Below are positions 1 through 11,200 of a stretch of 64,000 bases of DNA, piece by piece. The notes beneath the pieces are model-generated. The model was not told the DNA's origin and made no database searches. It was given only the letters and a program-made list of their open reading frames with translations. Source of the stretch: Agelaius tricolor (Eukaryota; Chordata; Aves; Passeriformes; Icteridae); the NCBI GenBank assembly GCA_023055355.1, contig JALJCS010000024.1:8261501-8325500 (forward strand), read 5' to 3'. Both the position numbers and the translations under genes were made by a program. How positions within the stretch are numbered: position 1 is the first letter of the stretch; every line of letters starts with the position of its first letter.

Positions 1-539
1 AGGAAAGATCAGACCTGGAGATGAGTTACTGGGATGAGTCTGATCCCTGTGCTGTGCTCAGGCACACCCTGAGTGCACCAGCTGTATCTGGTGCTTCTGA
101 AACCTGTTCAAAATCTGGCGTCTGTGCCCCTTGGCAGGCTTTCCCCCTTCCACCTAAGGGATTGCTTGCCCTTTCCCCCCGGCAATGCTTGCTGTGATTG
201 CCCTCTGGGTATTCACACCGGCACACTGCTGACCAGTGAGGGATGTTTCTCATTTAGAGACTCCACTTTGAGTGCTTGGACTCACCAGCTGGTTGAACAA
301 GTACCCACATTAGGGTGATGCTGGCACACTCTGTGGAAAACTAAACTCTCTCCCTTTACCATTTTCCAATCACACTGATAACACCGTAGTGTGGTCGTCA
401 GGAAGGTTTTATCTGTTATCACATTCTGGAAAAAGCTGAAAAGACAGACAAGAAAGAGAACAGAAATTCCCCCTTGCAGCTGTCAGAAATGTAGATCACG
501 TGACTAATTCCCAAAATGCTGTGAATCTTTATCTTAGAT

Positions 540-540
<1 letters not shown>
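1..540. other. Unique non-coding DNA, no feature recognised
   Basis: Moderately GC-rich in the first 300 bases, then AT-rich. Two short open frames (75 codons minus, 81 codons plus) overlap each other on opposite strands and show no domain, so neither is called. No repeat family is recognised here. Confidence 0.5.
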
Positions 541-570
<30 letters not shown>

Positions 571-590
571 AAAGAAGAGAGAAAAGAGAC
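541..590 (+). repeat. Poly-A / A-rich simple repeat
   Basis: An uninterrupted run of 23 A residues is followed by G, nine more A, then a GAAGAGAGAAAAGAG purine tail. It could be a slipped A tract or the decayed tail of an old insertion. The sequence just upstream (AATCTTTATCTTAG) is not a recognised retrotransposon end, so only the simple repeat is claimed. Confidence 0.9.
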
Positions 591-592
591 TA

Positions 593-3500
593 AGTTTTAG
601 TGCATCAAAATACTGGTACAGAAAAAAGCTGCCATGTCTAATCACTGTCACATTTTACAGTTGATCGCCAGAACTGACACAAAGAAAAAGGAGAAGAAAA
701 GGTAGATTTCCTACTATCCAAAATTACTGTTAATATCCTAAGGAAATACTGTATTGTGTATATTGTCCCTTTAGTGTAGCCTTGTCACGCAAGTGTGACC
801 ACTGTGTGAATAACTGTACATAAAACTGCTTGAAAAAGCCTGAAGGTAATGTAGGTTTTGTTGGGCTTTTTTCCCCCAAGAGTAGTTAAAGTTTTGGATC
901 AGGCCCTAATTGAAAAGCTTGCTATGGTAAATTATATGTCTTAAGGAAAGAGCAGAGCAGCAAGACATGAGATGTGTTATTTGGAAGCGAACCAGTGCAG
1001 TACTATTCCTCAGGATGGAAAGAAAGTCAATGTTTTCTTTGATCAGAAAGCTGCCATTTCCAAAGTTTAAAAAGTGCAGATACATTTGACAGGGTTTATG
1101 CTTGATGAAAAAAAATCCAATATATATCTGTGTAACAGGTACACATATATCTGTGTAAGCATTTAAGGGAAAAGAAATCTATAAAAGCATGACAATGCCA
1201 GTTTCCTCAGCGTTCAGTTGTTGCACTTCTATCATCAGAGAGCCAACACTGTTTGGGAAGGGTTGGGAAGAAATGAACCATCATTGGAGAACCTGGCTGT
1301 ATCCTTACAGAGCAAAGGTTCTGCAATTACTGCCTCCCCCACAGCAGCAATTCTTACAGTTCCTACTAGTCAGAACCCATACATGACCTACCTTTCATTT
1401 AACAGTTTCACAAGGTTATGGGGTTTTATGTTAGCCATCTGGGAATAGAGACTGTCTGAGTAGTGGCATCACTGTTGGGGCTATTTTATATCATCACAGT
1501 GATAACCTGGATGTGCTGTTCCCTTACTGGGATAGCTACCTGAGGAGCTGTTTCCTCTTGGATGCAGACAGAGGACAACTTCTGTCTCTTTCTTTCTCTC
1601 TCTCTTCTACATGCATATATAATTTCTCCCATATGGCCTTTTCAAATGAAGAACAAATTGTTTCTCAAAACTGATGTAGGAAGAATACATTTTAATAGGA
1701 CAAGAAAATAAAAAGGTGGCAAAAAGATGGGAGAAAAATTGTTCTGATTTTTCAGATGTACAGTGAGTTTTACAGTACCCTGCAACAATATTCTGGGCTC
1801 CAAGAACCCAGTAGTGATCACTTTGTTGGATTTCTCCTTTTGCTTTCAGTGGAACTTTGTTAATGTGACAAGTTAAATGTGCACATAACTTCCTGTGGGA
1901 TGTGAGTCCTCTGCTGACCCTTTCCCATTTACAAGCAGCAACCCCATAATACCTCATACCAGACACCTTTCAGTCTTACTTGCAGCTTGTGAGGCTGGAA
2001 ACAGTCACTTGTTTGAGACCAGAAGGCTCAGACTTGCTGTGGTGGCCTTGCAAATGTGGGCAGTGCCTCCTTAGCCCCTGGAAACACAGATGCTGCCTTT
2101 TCACATATCAGCAGATAAAGGCTTATATAATTTCAAATGCTCACAGCAGTCATACTAAACACATGTATTTTCCCAATCAAGATCTTACAGTATTTATCAA
2201 GAATGCTGTTTTGATGGAAACTGGGGACTGTAGAGACTGCTGCAACACAATTAAGAAAAGGAAAAATAAAGATGTTCTTGTCAATAATTATCCCTTGGTA
2301 AACATAGTCTATCTAGTTAACACAGATTAGGTAAGTACTTGAGACTTTTATTCTAACAGCTGCATCATTCATTAAATCTACACATTCATCTGTTCTAAAT
2401 GTTGACCACAACTTATTTGATTTAATGGTGAATGGACTGTATGTTTTTGAAAAATAGGGTAAGAATCAAATTCCTTTTTTAGTTTCACTCCAGGAGAGAT
2501 GTGTCATGCAAATTTCAGTGTACATCAGAACTGCACATAATTCAGCTCTAATCAATGTATTCTGCAAAGGCTAGGAACATTTAATTTGGTTCTAATTTTA
2601 AGAAAGCACCATGAAAGAAGGAAACCTCAAATAAATTATATCAATTAATTTGAAAGTACAGAGAAAAGCAACCCTTTTCCTCTGATTCTCTTATGACAGG
2701 TGAAGCGAGGGAAATTAAATTATATTAACCAATATGGGGGGAAATGGAATGACTCATGGAACTGATGTTACAAAAAAAGCTTTTTACTTCTAGGGCACTT
2801 ACTAAAAAGTGACCCATTTCAAAAGTGAGTAAGACTGGTTAATACCCATGAGATTTTTCAATATGTCCTGTAAATAGATCTGGAACTGGTAGATCCTGAC
2901 AAGCAAAGAGATATCTCTTCTCACTTCCACAATGACTGCAGGTGTGTGATTGTTTTCACATTACATTTAGCAAATGAAGCTTTAGTGAAGTCAGAATCCT
3001 TCAAGTCTCAGCAACAACTTTTTTTCTTATTATTCCTTTGTTCTTTTTTCCCCCCTCTTTCTTTTCAGAGGCCTATTTCATTAGGATTTGAACTATAGAG
3101 TCTTTGAGCAAGCAGGGCTACTACACAAATATAGATGTTATGCTTTCTGGAACAATGAGACAAATAAGCAAGCAGATAATAGTATTGTGACAAGTGACAT
3201 CTTGTTAGTCCCTAAAGAAAAGGTGTGAAGCCTGACTCATCAGTCTAATACAATTCTGAAAGACTGTTCTTGTGGCAGAATTCCAGTAGGCACATTTACC
3301 ACCTGTGGAATGACTTTGTCCTAAAGATCTTCCTAAAATGGAACAAAGGAAAACTCCATGTGTGTAAAGCCCACACATTCCTTCACTAAGCCTCTACTTT
3401 TCAGGGAAAAAATTTGGAGCAGAAATATGAAGCTCAGCCATGCCACAGTTCTGCAGACTGAAATTGCTTCAAAATTGCCTAAGTACTATAATGAGGAATC

Positions 3501-3659
3501 TCAAAGTTCAACAGATAATCTTGTAGCTGTATCAAAAGTCTACACTCACAAAAATCTTTTGGGTCTTATTTCTGTTTATGCAAACTAGATAGATTCTTAC
3601 AGTCTGCAAAAATTGATCTCAAAATTATTCCAGAAGAGAATATTTCATTTTGAAAGATG
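593..3659. other. AT-rich unique DNA, no gene seen
   Basis: No recognised gene or interspersed repeat. Small local features: the segment TATATCTGTGTAA occurs twice near 1,122-1,160; a pyrimidine tract of C and T lies at about 1,579-1,609; a long pyrimidine tract ending in CAG lies at about 3,017-3,068 and resembles a splice acceptor, but the frames after it close quickly. Open frames of 116-119 codons (1,607-1,966 minus; 1,980-2,330 plus) show no domain and are taken as chance. Confidence 0.5.
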
Positions 3660-4116
3660 GAGGGCAACAGAGCTGGTGGAGGTCTGGAGCACAAATCTTA
3701 TGAGTGGCTGAGGGAGCTGGGGTTGTTTAGCCTGGGAAAATGAGACATATGGAGAACCTTATCACCCTCTGCAACCACCTGAAAAGAAGTTGTAGACAGG
3801 TGGGGTCAATCACTTCTCCCAGGTAACAAGTGACAGGATGAGAGGAAATGGCCTCAAGTTGTACCAGGTGAGGTTGAGATTGGACAGTAGGAATAATTTC
3901 TTCACCAAAAAAGTTGTCAAGTATTGAAATGGGTTGCCCAGGGAAAGGTTGGCACATCATCCCTGGAGGTATTTAAAGGACCTTTAAATATTTTTTAAAT
4001 GTAGGTGTAGCACTGAGGGACATGGTTAAGTGGGGACTTGGCAGGCAAGGGTTAACAGCTGTACTTGATGGTCTTTAGGGTTGTTTCCAAACTAAGTGAT
4101 TCTATGATTCTATTCT
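3660..4116 (+). mobile_element. CR1 LINE fragment, 3' end
   Basis: The block reads like the end of avian CR1: a TCTGGAGCAC...TATGAG...CTGAGGGAGCTGG segment, then GGATGAGAGGAAATGGCCTC, then AATTTCTTCACC, then GGTTGCCCAGGGAAAGG, then a TTGATGGTCTTTAGGG segment and a terminal TGATTCTATGATTCT. That order and the terminal short repeats are the known layout of the CR1 polymerase C-terminus and 3' UTR. The copy is truncated at its 5' side, as usual for CR1, and carries many stops and small indels, so it is a dead copy. Internal drift (for example AATATTTTTTAAATG near 3,988) suggests it is older than the copy at 27,780. Confidence 0.9.
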
Positions 4117-4654
4117 TGATATTCTTAATGGAAATGTAAATTCACAAATACTGGAAGATGACAGGAAAACAGAAACATTCACAGAAATTCCGCCAGTTTC
4201 AGCTGACATACAGTTCTAAAAATAGTTATGTATGGATATGTGTCAATGCTTCCTCTTTCTCCCAGCAATTCTTTTTGCCTTTTTTCCTCTTCCACAATGT
4301 GTGGCAGAAGGTAGAACCAGAATTCTGGATTGCAAAATTTGGCTTTGGAAACAAGCTGGTTGATTTGTTGATTTGTTTGGGGTTTTTTTTCCTAGAGTGC
4401 AATGCAAAAGTGTGAAGGCAAAAATATGCTATTCTACTGAGCAGCAAAATATATTGATTTCAGTGAAGTTTGTGTCAGGAGGTAAACAAACACTAACTAA
4501 CTTTTACACCCAGAAGCTTTACAACTATGATGCAGGTCTGAAATATTAATGGAGGAATACTGTTGCCTCAAGCAAGTGGCACAGGTTCTTGAATCTCTGC
4601 CTTTCATAACTCAGGGACAAGTTCTTAAAAATATCCAAAATATGTCTTTTCTTT
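4117..4654. other. AT-rich unique DNA
   Basis: No gene or repeat family recognised. Open frames of 73-85 codons on both strands at 4,158-4,447 overlap each other and are taken as shadows of chance openness. Confidence 0.45.
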
Positions 4655-4716
4655 CCCCAGACTGGTTCTACAATAGAACCAGTCTGGGTTCTATTGTAGA
4701 ACTCTACAATAGAGTT
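4655..4716. repeat. Nested inverted repeats (hairpin cluster)
   Basis: Three overlapping inverted repeats share the core TCTACAATAGA. First, CCCAGACTGGTTCT (4,656-4,669) pairs with AGAACCAGTCTGGG (4,675-4,688) around a 5-base ACAAT loop, a perfect 14-bp stem. Second, GTTCTACAATAGAACC (4,665-4,680) is the exact reverse complement of 4,687-4,702. Third, TCTATTGTAGA (4,690-4,700) pairs with TCTACAATAGA (4,703-4,713) across 2 bases, and AACTCT/AGAGTT flank another ACAAT loop (4,700-4,716). The pattern resembles the outcome of template switching during replication; that cause is inference. Confidence 0.9.
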
Positions 4717-7700
4717 ACTCCTGATTTAATTAAATATTCAGGACTTGGGTTATACCCAGAATTTTATATTTTGTGAAGATACAACTCTTCTGCAGTCTTC
4801 AGAAAAAATAAAATGGTGAGTGGAATGTTATTGCATATAAGAGCACCTATAGTCACTTAACATTTTTGACTGTTTTGTCTGTTTTTAAGGATTTGGTTAA
4901 TCAATATAATTCTAACCCAACAGGAATAAAGATTAAAGTGCTTTTTTTTTTTTTTTGTATTTTTCAGTGCATCACAAACACAGTAGTTCTTACTAGAAAT
5001 GCTGTACTACACCAGATTGTTATAAAATTTATCAAAGCTGCAGGCATGGGGATAAAATTCCCAGGAGCCTTTTACTGGCATTTTCAACAAATGTGACAAT
5101 GTTTAGCACTTTCAGCGGCCAGAAAACATTAAATGGCATTTTTCAGAAACTGCTGAGGCAATTTATTTACTTTTGTGGTGAAGTTCCAGGAGCCAACACA
5201 CGAAAAAACCAGCATGTGTTCTTTTGCTGTACTATTGAAATTCTCCTTTTCCTGCCTTGCTTGTTCAAAATCTCGCCCCCATCTAACAAAGATGGTTTGA
5301 TTCTGTTTTCCCTGAGTCAGTGCAAATCCAAGATAAGTCTCTTAAAGCTACTGAGAAACCAATGCAGTGGAAATTAAAGCAATCAAACATAAGACTGTAA
5401 AACAGTATGAAGCTTCTAAGATGAGGCCATTTTGATTATAGTTATTTATTATAGAGAGCACTCTAAGCAAGCACATCAAGGAAGAATTAACCCCACCTTG
5501 TGCAGGGGAAGGGCTGGTCTGCCAGGGATCTGTGCTGAGCTGCTCAGGGACAGATGCACAAAGCCCTTTGGACGGTTGCAGAGGAAGGAGCACAAGCACA
5601 CAGATGAGAGCTCTGTCCTAAGCTGTTTGCTCAGGAGCAGCTTAAGCAGATGCTGGATCAAAAGGGCAGAAAAAGCTGGGCTGGACAAGCCACCTTGGTT
5701 TGAACTCACACAGGAGCAGAGTGGCTGCAGCAATGCAGGACAATATTCTCTGGCATTATTGCACAAAGCCTCTGGGCTCTGAAAATCCCCTCCTGCAGGA
5801 TAGGCATCACTTGTCTTATGGGCATGCAGCAGACCAGTGCCCATAATTCAGGGTAGCAGCTCTGTGTTGTTCACCCTGCCCCAGCCCTTTAACCTTCACC
5901 CATTAATCTTTCTACATCAGGATCCTGCTCGAATCCCTTGGTTTGCCTTTCCTCAGCCCCTCACTGCAGAGATGTTTCTTCACACCCTCACTAACAGGTA
6001 CAGCTCCTTTTGGTGAAGGTAACCAATGAGCACCATCTGCCTTGAGGAATAAATAGCCAAGATATTTTTTACAGCAATATCTAGGCACTGTCCTCCCATC
6101 ACACCCATCCTTTTCCTCTGCCTACCCACCCATCCACCCACCCCCACATCCATCCTCAGGAACATGTTTTTGCAGAAAATACTCTGGCTCAGAGGCAGCT
6201 CCACTCTAAGAAATGGAATTGGCAGGTAATAAATAGGCCTGCACTATGTTTCTTTCATAGAAACACTCAGGGGCTAAGGCTTTTAAATGTGAACACAGGT
6301 TATTATGAGTGCACAGCTATCTTGGAGCCTCTATTATCATGCACCTTTCACTGTGTGTTTCACTGAGTGTATTAAAAAAAAAACAAAAAACCAACACCAA
6401 AAAGCCCCTCTTTCAGTAGGGTAAAGAAAGAAAATCAAGAAACTGCCAGGACAAAATTGACACTGTATAATGCAAACTCTGTGCACTGGCTTAGCAGGGG
6501 TTCCTACAGCAAGTGAGTTGCTTAGGAACAACAATAAGATGTAGCCCCCCAATCAAACCCTCCAAATATGCAAGAGAGGCCCAGTCTCCCTCCAGAAGCA
6601 TAAAAGAGAAATATTGATACCCTTCCTTCCTTCACTCTCATCCTTACCTGGGATGGGCTTTCATCTGGTGAACACAGGACAAGTTATTCCCAGTCCTGCT
6701 GGGAACCCCTCCACAAACAAATGCTGTCAAAGTCAGCAGGATCTGCAGAAATTCACAGGAATGGGGAAACAAAGCACAAATACAAATAATGGCTCTCCAA
6801 ATCCACTGCTCCTACACCTGCTCCAAGCACCTTTGCCCACCTGTGGGGCAGGCTGCAGGAAGGGTTTCTTACCCCAACAGAGGGATGGAGTGACCTTGCC
6901 TGACCTGTGTCTGTGGTGGCAGAGGCTGAGTGGCCCCTGGGCTGGATTTCTGCCACACAGGGCTTCTTTTCTTGCCACCTTTTTCTTTTGCATGCTGCCT
7001 TCTCAAACCTTGGCCTCAAGGAGGAAGATGGGAATGAAGGCTTTTCACAGACAGATGGAGAAGAAATGCCATGAACTCCTTCTCACACAAGGGCTCTGGG
7101 AGATCACCCACAGCTGAAGCTCTCTGTTGTACCTCACTGCTCACAGCTGATCAGAAGTACCCCAACTCTTACCCTGTGTGAGCCCAGTGCTAATCAATTA
7201 CCCTCAAAACAACATTTTTTCCTCCTTCTGTTGATGAGGTCCCTCGAGTTTTGTAACCTCTGCAATTTCTTTGGTGATGTGTTCAAATTAATAATTTATT
7301 CTGAATTCTAACTTTTTGTTTTGGTAATTCAGTTCATTTTTGTGCCTCTTAAGGTCATTTAGAATTTTGTCTCTCTCGTGGATAATTGTTTTCATTAACA
7401 TAGCAGTAGTCTTGGAAACAGCTAAGAAGAGCTTTGTACCCATCATCCAGCTTTATGCTACGAGCTAAGCAAGTAAAAATATGCTGTTCTCATATGTGTT
7501 GTCATACACAGAGCTGTTCTGGGAAACTGTTGTGTAGAGCTGCACTGAACTCTCCCTGCCACTCCGATGCACACTCAGCTTCTGGTATTTTTGACACAGC
7601 AGTTTCAGAAAAAGGTAAAACATAATCTGAAAAATGCCTTTAATTCCCACAAAGAATGTCCCAGGATTTGGAGAAGCTCCCTTACTAGCTGAGCTAATGA

Positions 7701-7797
7701 AATTGCAAGTCTAAGACAGGAAATTTTTGGGTTTAATTCCTGCCTGAGTAACCCAGGGTAAAAATTCTGCCTTGTTTTAATATGTCTAATCCTTATG
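4717..7797. other. Unique DNA with GC-richer patches, no gene supported
   Basis: Contains a T15 run (4,942-4,956), a GC-richer patch at about 5,470-5,780 and another at about 6,620-7,110. Both patches show overlapping open frames on both strands (up to 122 and 167 codons), the usual effect of low stop density in GC-richer DNA. None shows a domain, signal peptide or conserved-looking composition. A-rich runs occur near 6,372-6,402. No repeat family was recognised. Confidence 0.45.
6121..6156 (-). repeat. C-rich simple repeat, G-quadruplex potential on minus strand
   Basis: On the plus strand C tracts lie at 6,125-6,127, 6,129-6,131, 6,137-6,139 and 6,141-6,145, separated by 1, 5 and 1 bases. 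On the minus strand this gives four G tracts of at least three with short loops, which satisfies the usual G-quadruplex pattern. The complementary C strand could form an i-motif. The surrounding sequence is a degenerate CCAC/CCATCC repeat. Whether it folds in the cell is not shown by the sequence. Confidence 0.75.
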
Positions 7798-8217
7798 TGT
7801 TTGATATGCTAATTGCTGCTAGATTTTATATTTATTTAGTAGAGCAACCTTCCACTGCACATTCCCATGGAATTTTTTCTCAGCATTATTTAATAATCTT
7901 TGTATTTCAGCATTATATGATTTTTCTGAAACTGTGTCCTCATTTTTATCACATTCCTTACTGTATTCCTCAAGCTAAAAACAACTCCACCAATCTATTT
8001 TGAGAAACTTTCAGGTGCTGGACTTTAACTTCTCCCAGGAATAGACACGAGGTTGGGATTAAAACCAACAGAACGCCCAAAGTCATTGACAGAGATGTTA
8101 TATATGAAACTGAATTTCATGAGGAGTCAGTGGACTTGAGATATCTCAGTAAAGTACATTGTTCTGATATCTTTTCAAGGTAGAATTCCTCAAATATGCT
8201 CATTCAAGCCAGCATTT
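7798..8217 (+). repeat. Copy A of an unidentified ~400-bp dispersed repeat
   Basis: This segment aligns along its length with 14,706-15,107 in the same orientation. By eye identity is around 80%, rising to about 90% over the last ~110 bases, where GGACTTGAGATATCTCAGT and AAGGTAGAATTCCTCAAAT are shared exactly. The similarity starts at TGTTTGATATG and stops at AGCATT in both, with unrelated flanks. The copies differ by a 13-base indel near 7,910 and other small gaps. No coding frame is preserved. The TG...CA-like ends are suggestive of an LTR, but there are no matching target duplications, so the family is left open. Confidence 0.85.
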
Positions 8218-11200
8218 CTCAATGTTTATGAAGGGATATGTCTAGCAAAAAGGTCCCAAGAACAGCCATTATGTTAATTTTGTAAAATTCTCTATGTTCT
8301 TTGAGATTATGTATGTGCTATTCCTTTCCAATTATATTGTATAATTGTATTCAAAAGCAAGGTGTCTGCTAACTTTAAATGGGTTTAATCATAGCCTTGA
8401 AAGTTATGTTGTTTTGTTTTTAATTAGAAAATGTTAAAAATCAATAATCAAGGTATATTAGGAGGATTTATAGGTCATCAAACCAAATAAAGGGAACAGC
8501 TGTGATGATTTCTTCTGAAATTATTTCAGAAACAGGTATGCAATTATCTTGTTTTTACTACAGCCTGAGTAAAAATTCAAACTTGATGACAAAAAAAGGG
8601 AATTATGCAGGGAATGTATGGCAGGGGACCGACCACATTTGTCCTGGCTAATTTCTCTCACTGCTAACAAGGATATGGCTCATGTTTGAGCTTCAGAATT
8701 AACTTCAGCTAGGGGATGGCTTATACATTTCCCCACCAGATTAAAGAGCCAGTAATCTAAATTCTGTTACTCTAAGCAGAGAGATTGAATCCACCAATGT
8801 ACTTAATTTGAGCCCTCTCCAGCTCAGCATGTCTTTAACAGGGGAAATCCCAATCAAGCACAGCCTTCCAGATGCCCTCACAGGTAATACCCACCACACT
8901 GATTATGGAGCAAAATAATCTGCTATGAACTGAAGGTTTATATTAACCAACATTTGTTTGCATCTGTGGCTGATTTCAAAGTTACCTGGAAATTCATGTT
9001 GCAGCACTTTGTTCCTGAGTTCAGAGGGAAGACCTTCTTTACAGCATAAGGTAAATTAAATGGTTCTATAAGTATGGTTTTACACTGGCTGTTTTAAAGC
9101 ACTCATTGCACAGTTCTTTTTATTTACCTGACTGATCTGGACCACTGTAAGCCATAGACCACTCCTCTTCATTGTAACTTCTCTCCGTTTTCTTTTTGAG
9201 CAGAAGCTTTTGTCAGTAATCTTGTTATCTACCAAGTCTCTGATCAAAGTATTAAATATCACAGACCAAACCAAATTTTCCATGGTACTCTCTAAGAAAC
9301 CTAGTAATTCGATGTTATTTCTCAACTTAAAATTGCCTTTTATGTAAATTGACTTCTACAATAACTAGCTCACAAATAAAAACTGACAACCTTATTATGC
9401 TGTTGGAAAAAAAAAACCAACAAAATACAAACAGCAAACATTTATTAAAGTAATGATTGAAATCTGGCCATTTCTACATTCATATTCCCTAAGTTATATT
9501 TTTGAATATAAGGGACAAGCAGAACGTTTCTGCAGGGTATGAGGAGCAATCCTGTAACACAAACAACAGCTGGAGCTCAAGCAAACAGTGTGCACTGTTT
9601 GATAAGACCAGTGTTTTTGAGATACTCTTAGGGGAGGATGGAGCCATCAGGAACCTGAGGAGCCCTTCTTGAATTTGGGGTAATCCCAGTTGTGTTTGTT
9701 TGGACCTGATGAAATTCCTGGAGATTCCAGGTGAGATCAGGACAAGGTGCAGACCGAGGGGGGGTTTCCCCTCTCTCCCTTTTCTCCTTCCTGCCCTGCT
9801 GGCCCTGCAGCCTCCTGGCAGAGCTCAGCCCAGCAGCTCTGCTGAAGCCTCAGTTTCCTGCTTCCCAAAGGCACTCAGGGAGATTAAACTGGAGTGACTA
9901 AGCATGCACCTTACTCTTCCAAGCAGTTCTCCTCAGGAAAAAAAAAACAAAAACAAACCATCACTTTTGGTTAAACAGATAGTAGTACCTTTGTTTTAAG
10001 TAGCAAAACCAAAAATAACTCAATGAAAACAAAATGAAAAAATGTTTAAATCCAAAATGTTAATTGTGGAATAAGAATCTATGTTAACTGGGAAAATGAA
10101 TGTCTAAGTGGTCCAGTTTGAAGTTTTTGCTGGTTTGGTTTATTTGGTTGTTTGCATTTTTAAAAAATCTTTCTGTAGTTTGATTTATCCTTTATATTTA
10201 TTTTTTGCTAGCACTTTCCTATCTTTGGATGGTACAAGTACAGAAAAAAAGAACCAAAAAAGCCCAGGATTTTAAGTAGTTTTTTTCCTCTGAGAATCAC
10301 ATATTGGGGCACACTATGAATAAACTGCAGCATCCCAGTTCTTTCATCATTGATTGCCTTTAATTACACTCAATTTATAGCATTAGTGCTGCAAAGCAAG
10401 GGGTGCCCTGTTCAAAGTTCTTTTCAGCTGGCTAAGCATTAATGGATGATGATTTACAAAAAAAAACCCTCAATGCCTTGCCAGTCCAGGCTAAAAGCAA
10501 ATTGATAATTTGGCCAACGTGTGTGTTTGTTGCCCACATATCTGAAAAAACAGGTAGCATTAGTGGTGTTTCTATATAAATGTATGTTGCATTAATTAGT
10601 AGACCAACACAGGCACTCTTTTTCTTGCTTTTTTTTCAGATCAAATTTCAGTTCCAAAACTGCTTCACAACCATTTGGTCAAGCTGAATACATAGGAGGT
10701 TTGTTTTTTTATAAAACTGTATGTGAATATCCACATACCAACTGGTAAATGCTCTACTCTGTCACCAGATGGTTGAGATTTGGGTGGAAGATGGGGCAAC
10801 AAACAGTCAGAAGTTAACAAATAATATCATAATAGATCAAGACACCTGATTGGCTCTAGCATTTCTCACTAACTTGCTTTTGAACCCTCAAACACTTGGT
10901 CCATTCCTTTCACCATGGTAGAAATGGAGCATCTGCAGTCATCTACCAGAAAGGTTTCCCATCAGATTGCCCCAACATTTCTCCTCCATTTTAAATGGGA
11001 AGCAGAAGCATCCCCCGTACCTATCAGTAAAAGTTTACATTGCAACATCTGCCAGCTTTAGCACAATTTTTTGATGGTAAAAGGCTGCAACATTTGTAGT
11101 TGCTATAGAACACCCAAGAGGCAGATGTAACAAGTTTTTGTGCATGGTGAAATAAGATTAATAAAAGTGAAAATATTTAGAATGTCTTCTCTTATGTCAT

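Noticed and set aside
6614..7117. 167-codon plus-strand open frame as a gene
   Set aside because: Overlapped by two minus-strand frames in a GC-richer patch; no domain or recognisable similarity; composition is what low stop density would give.
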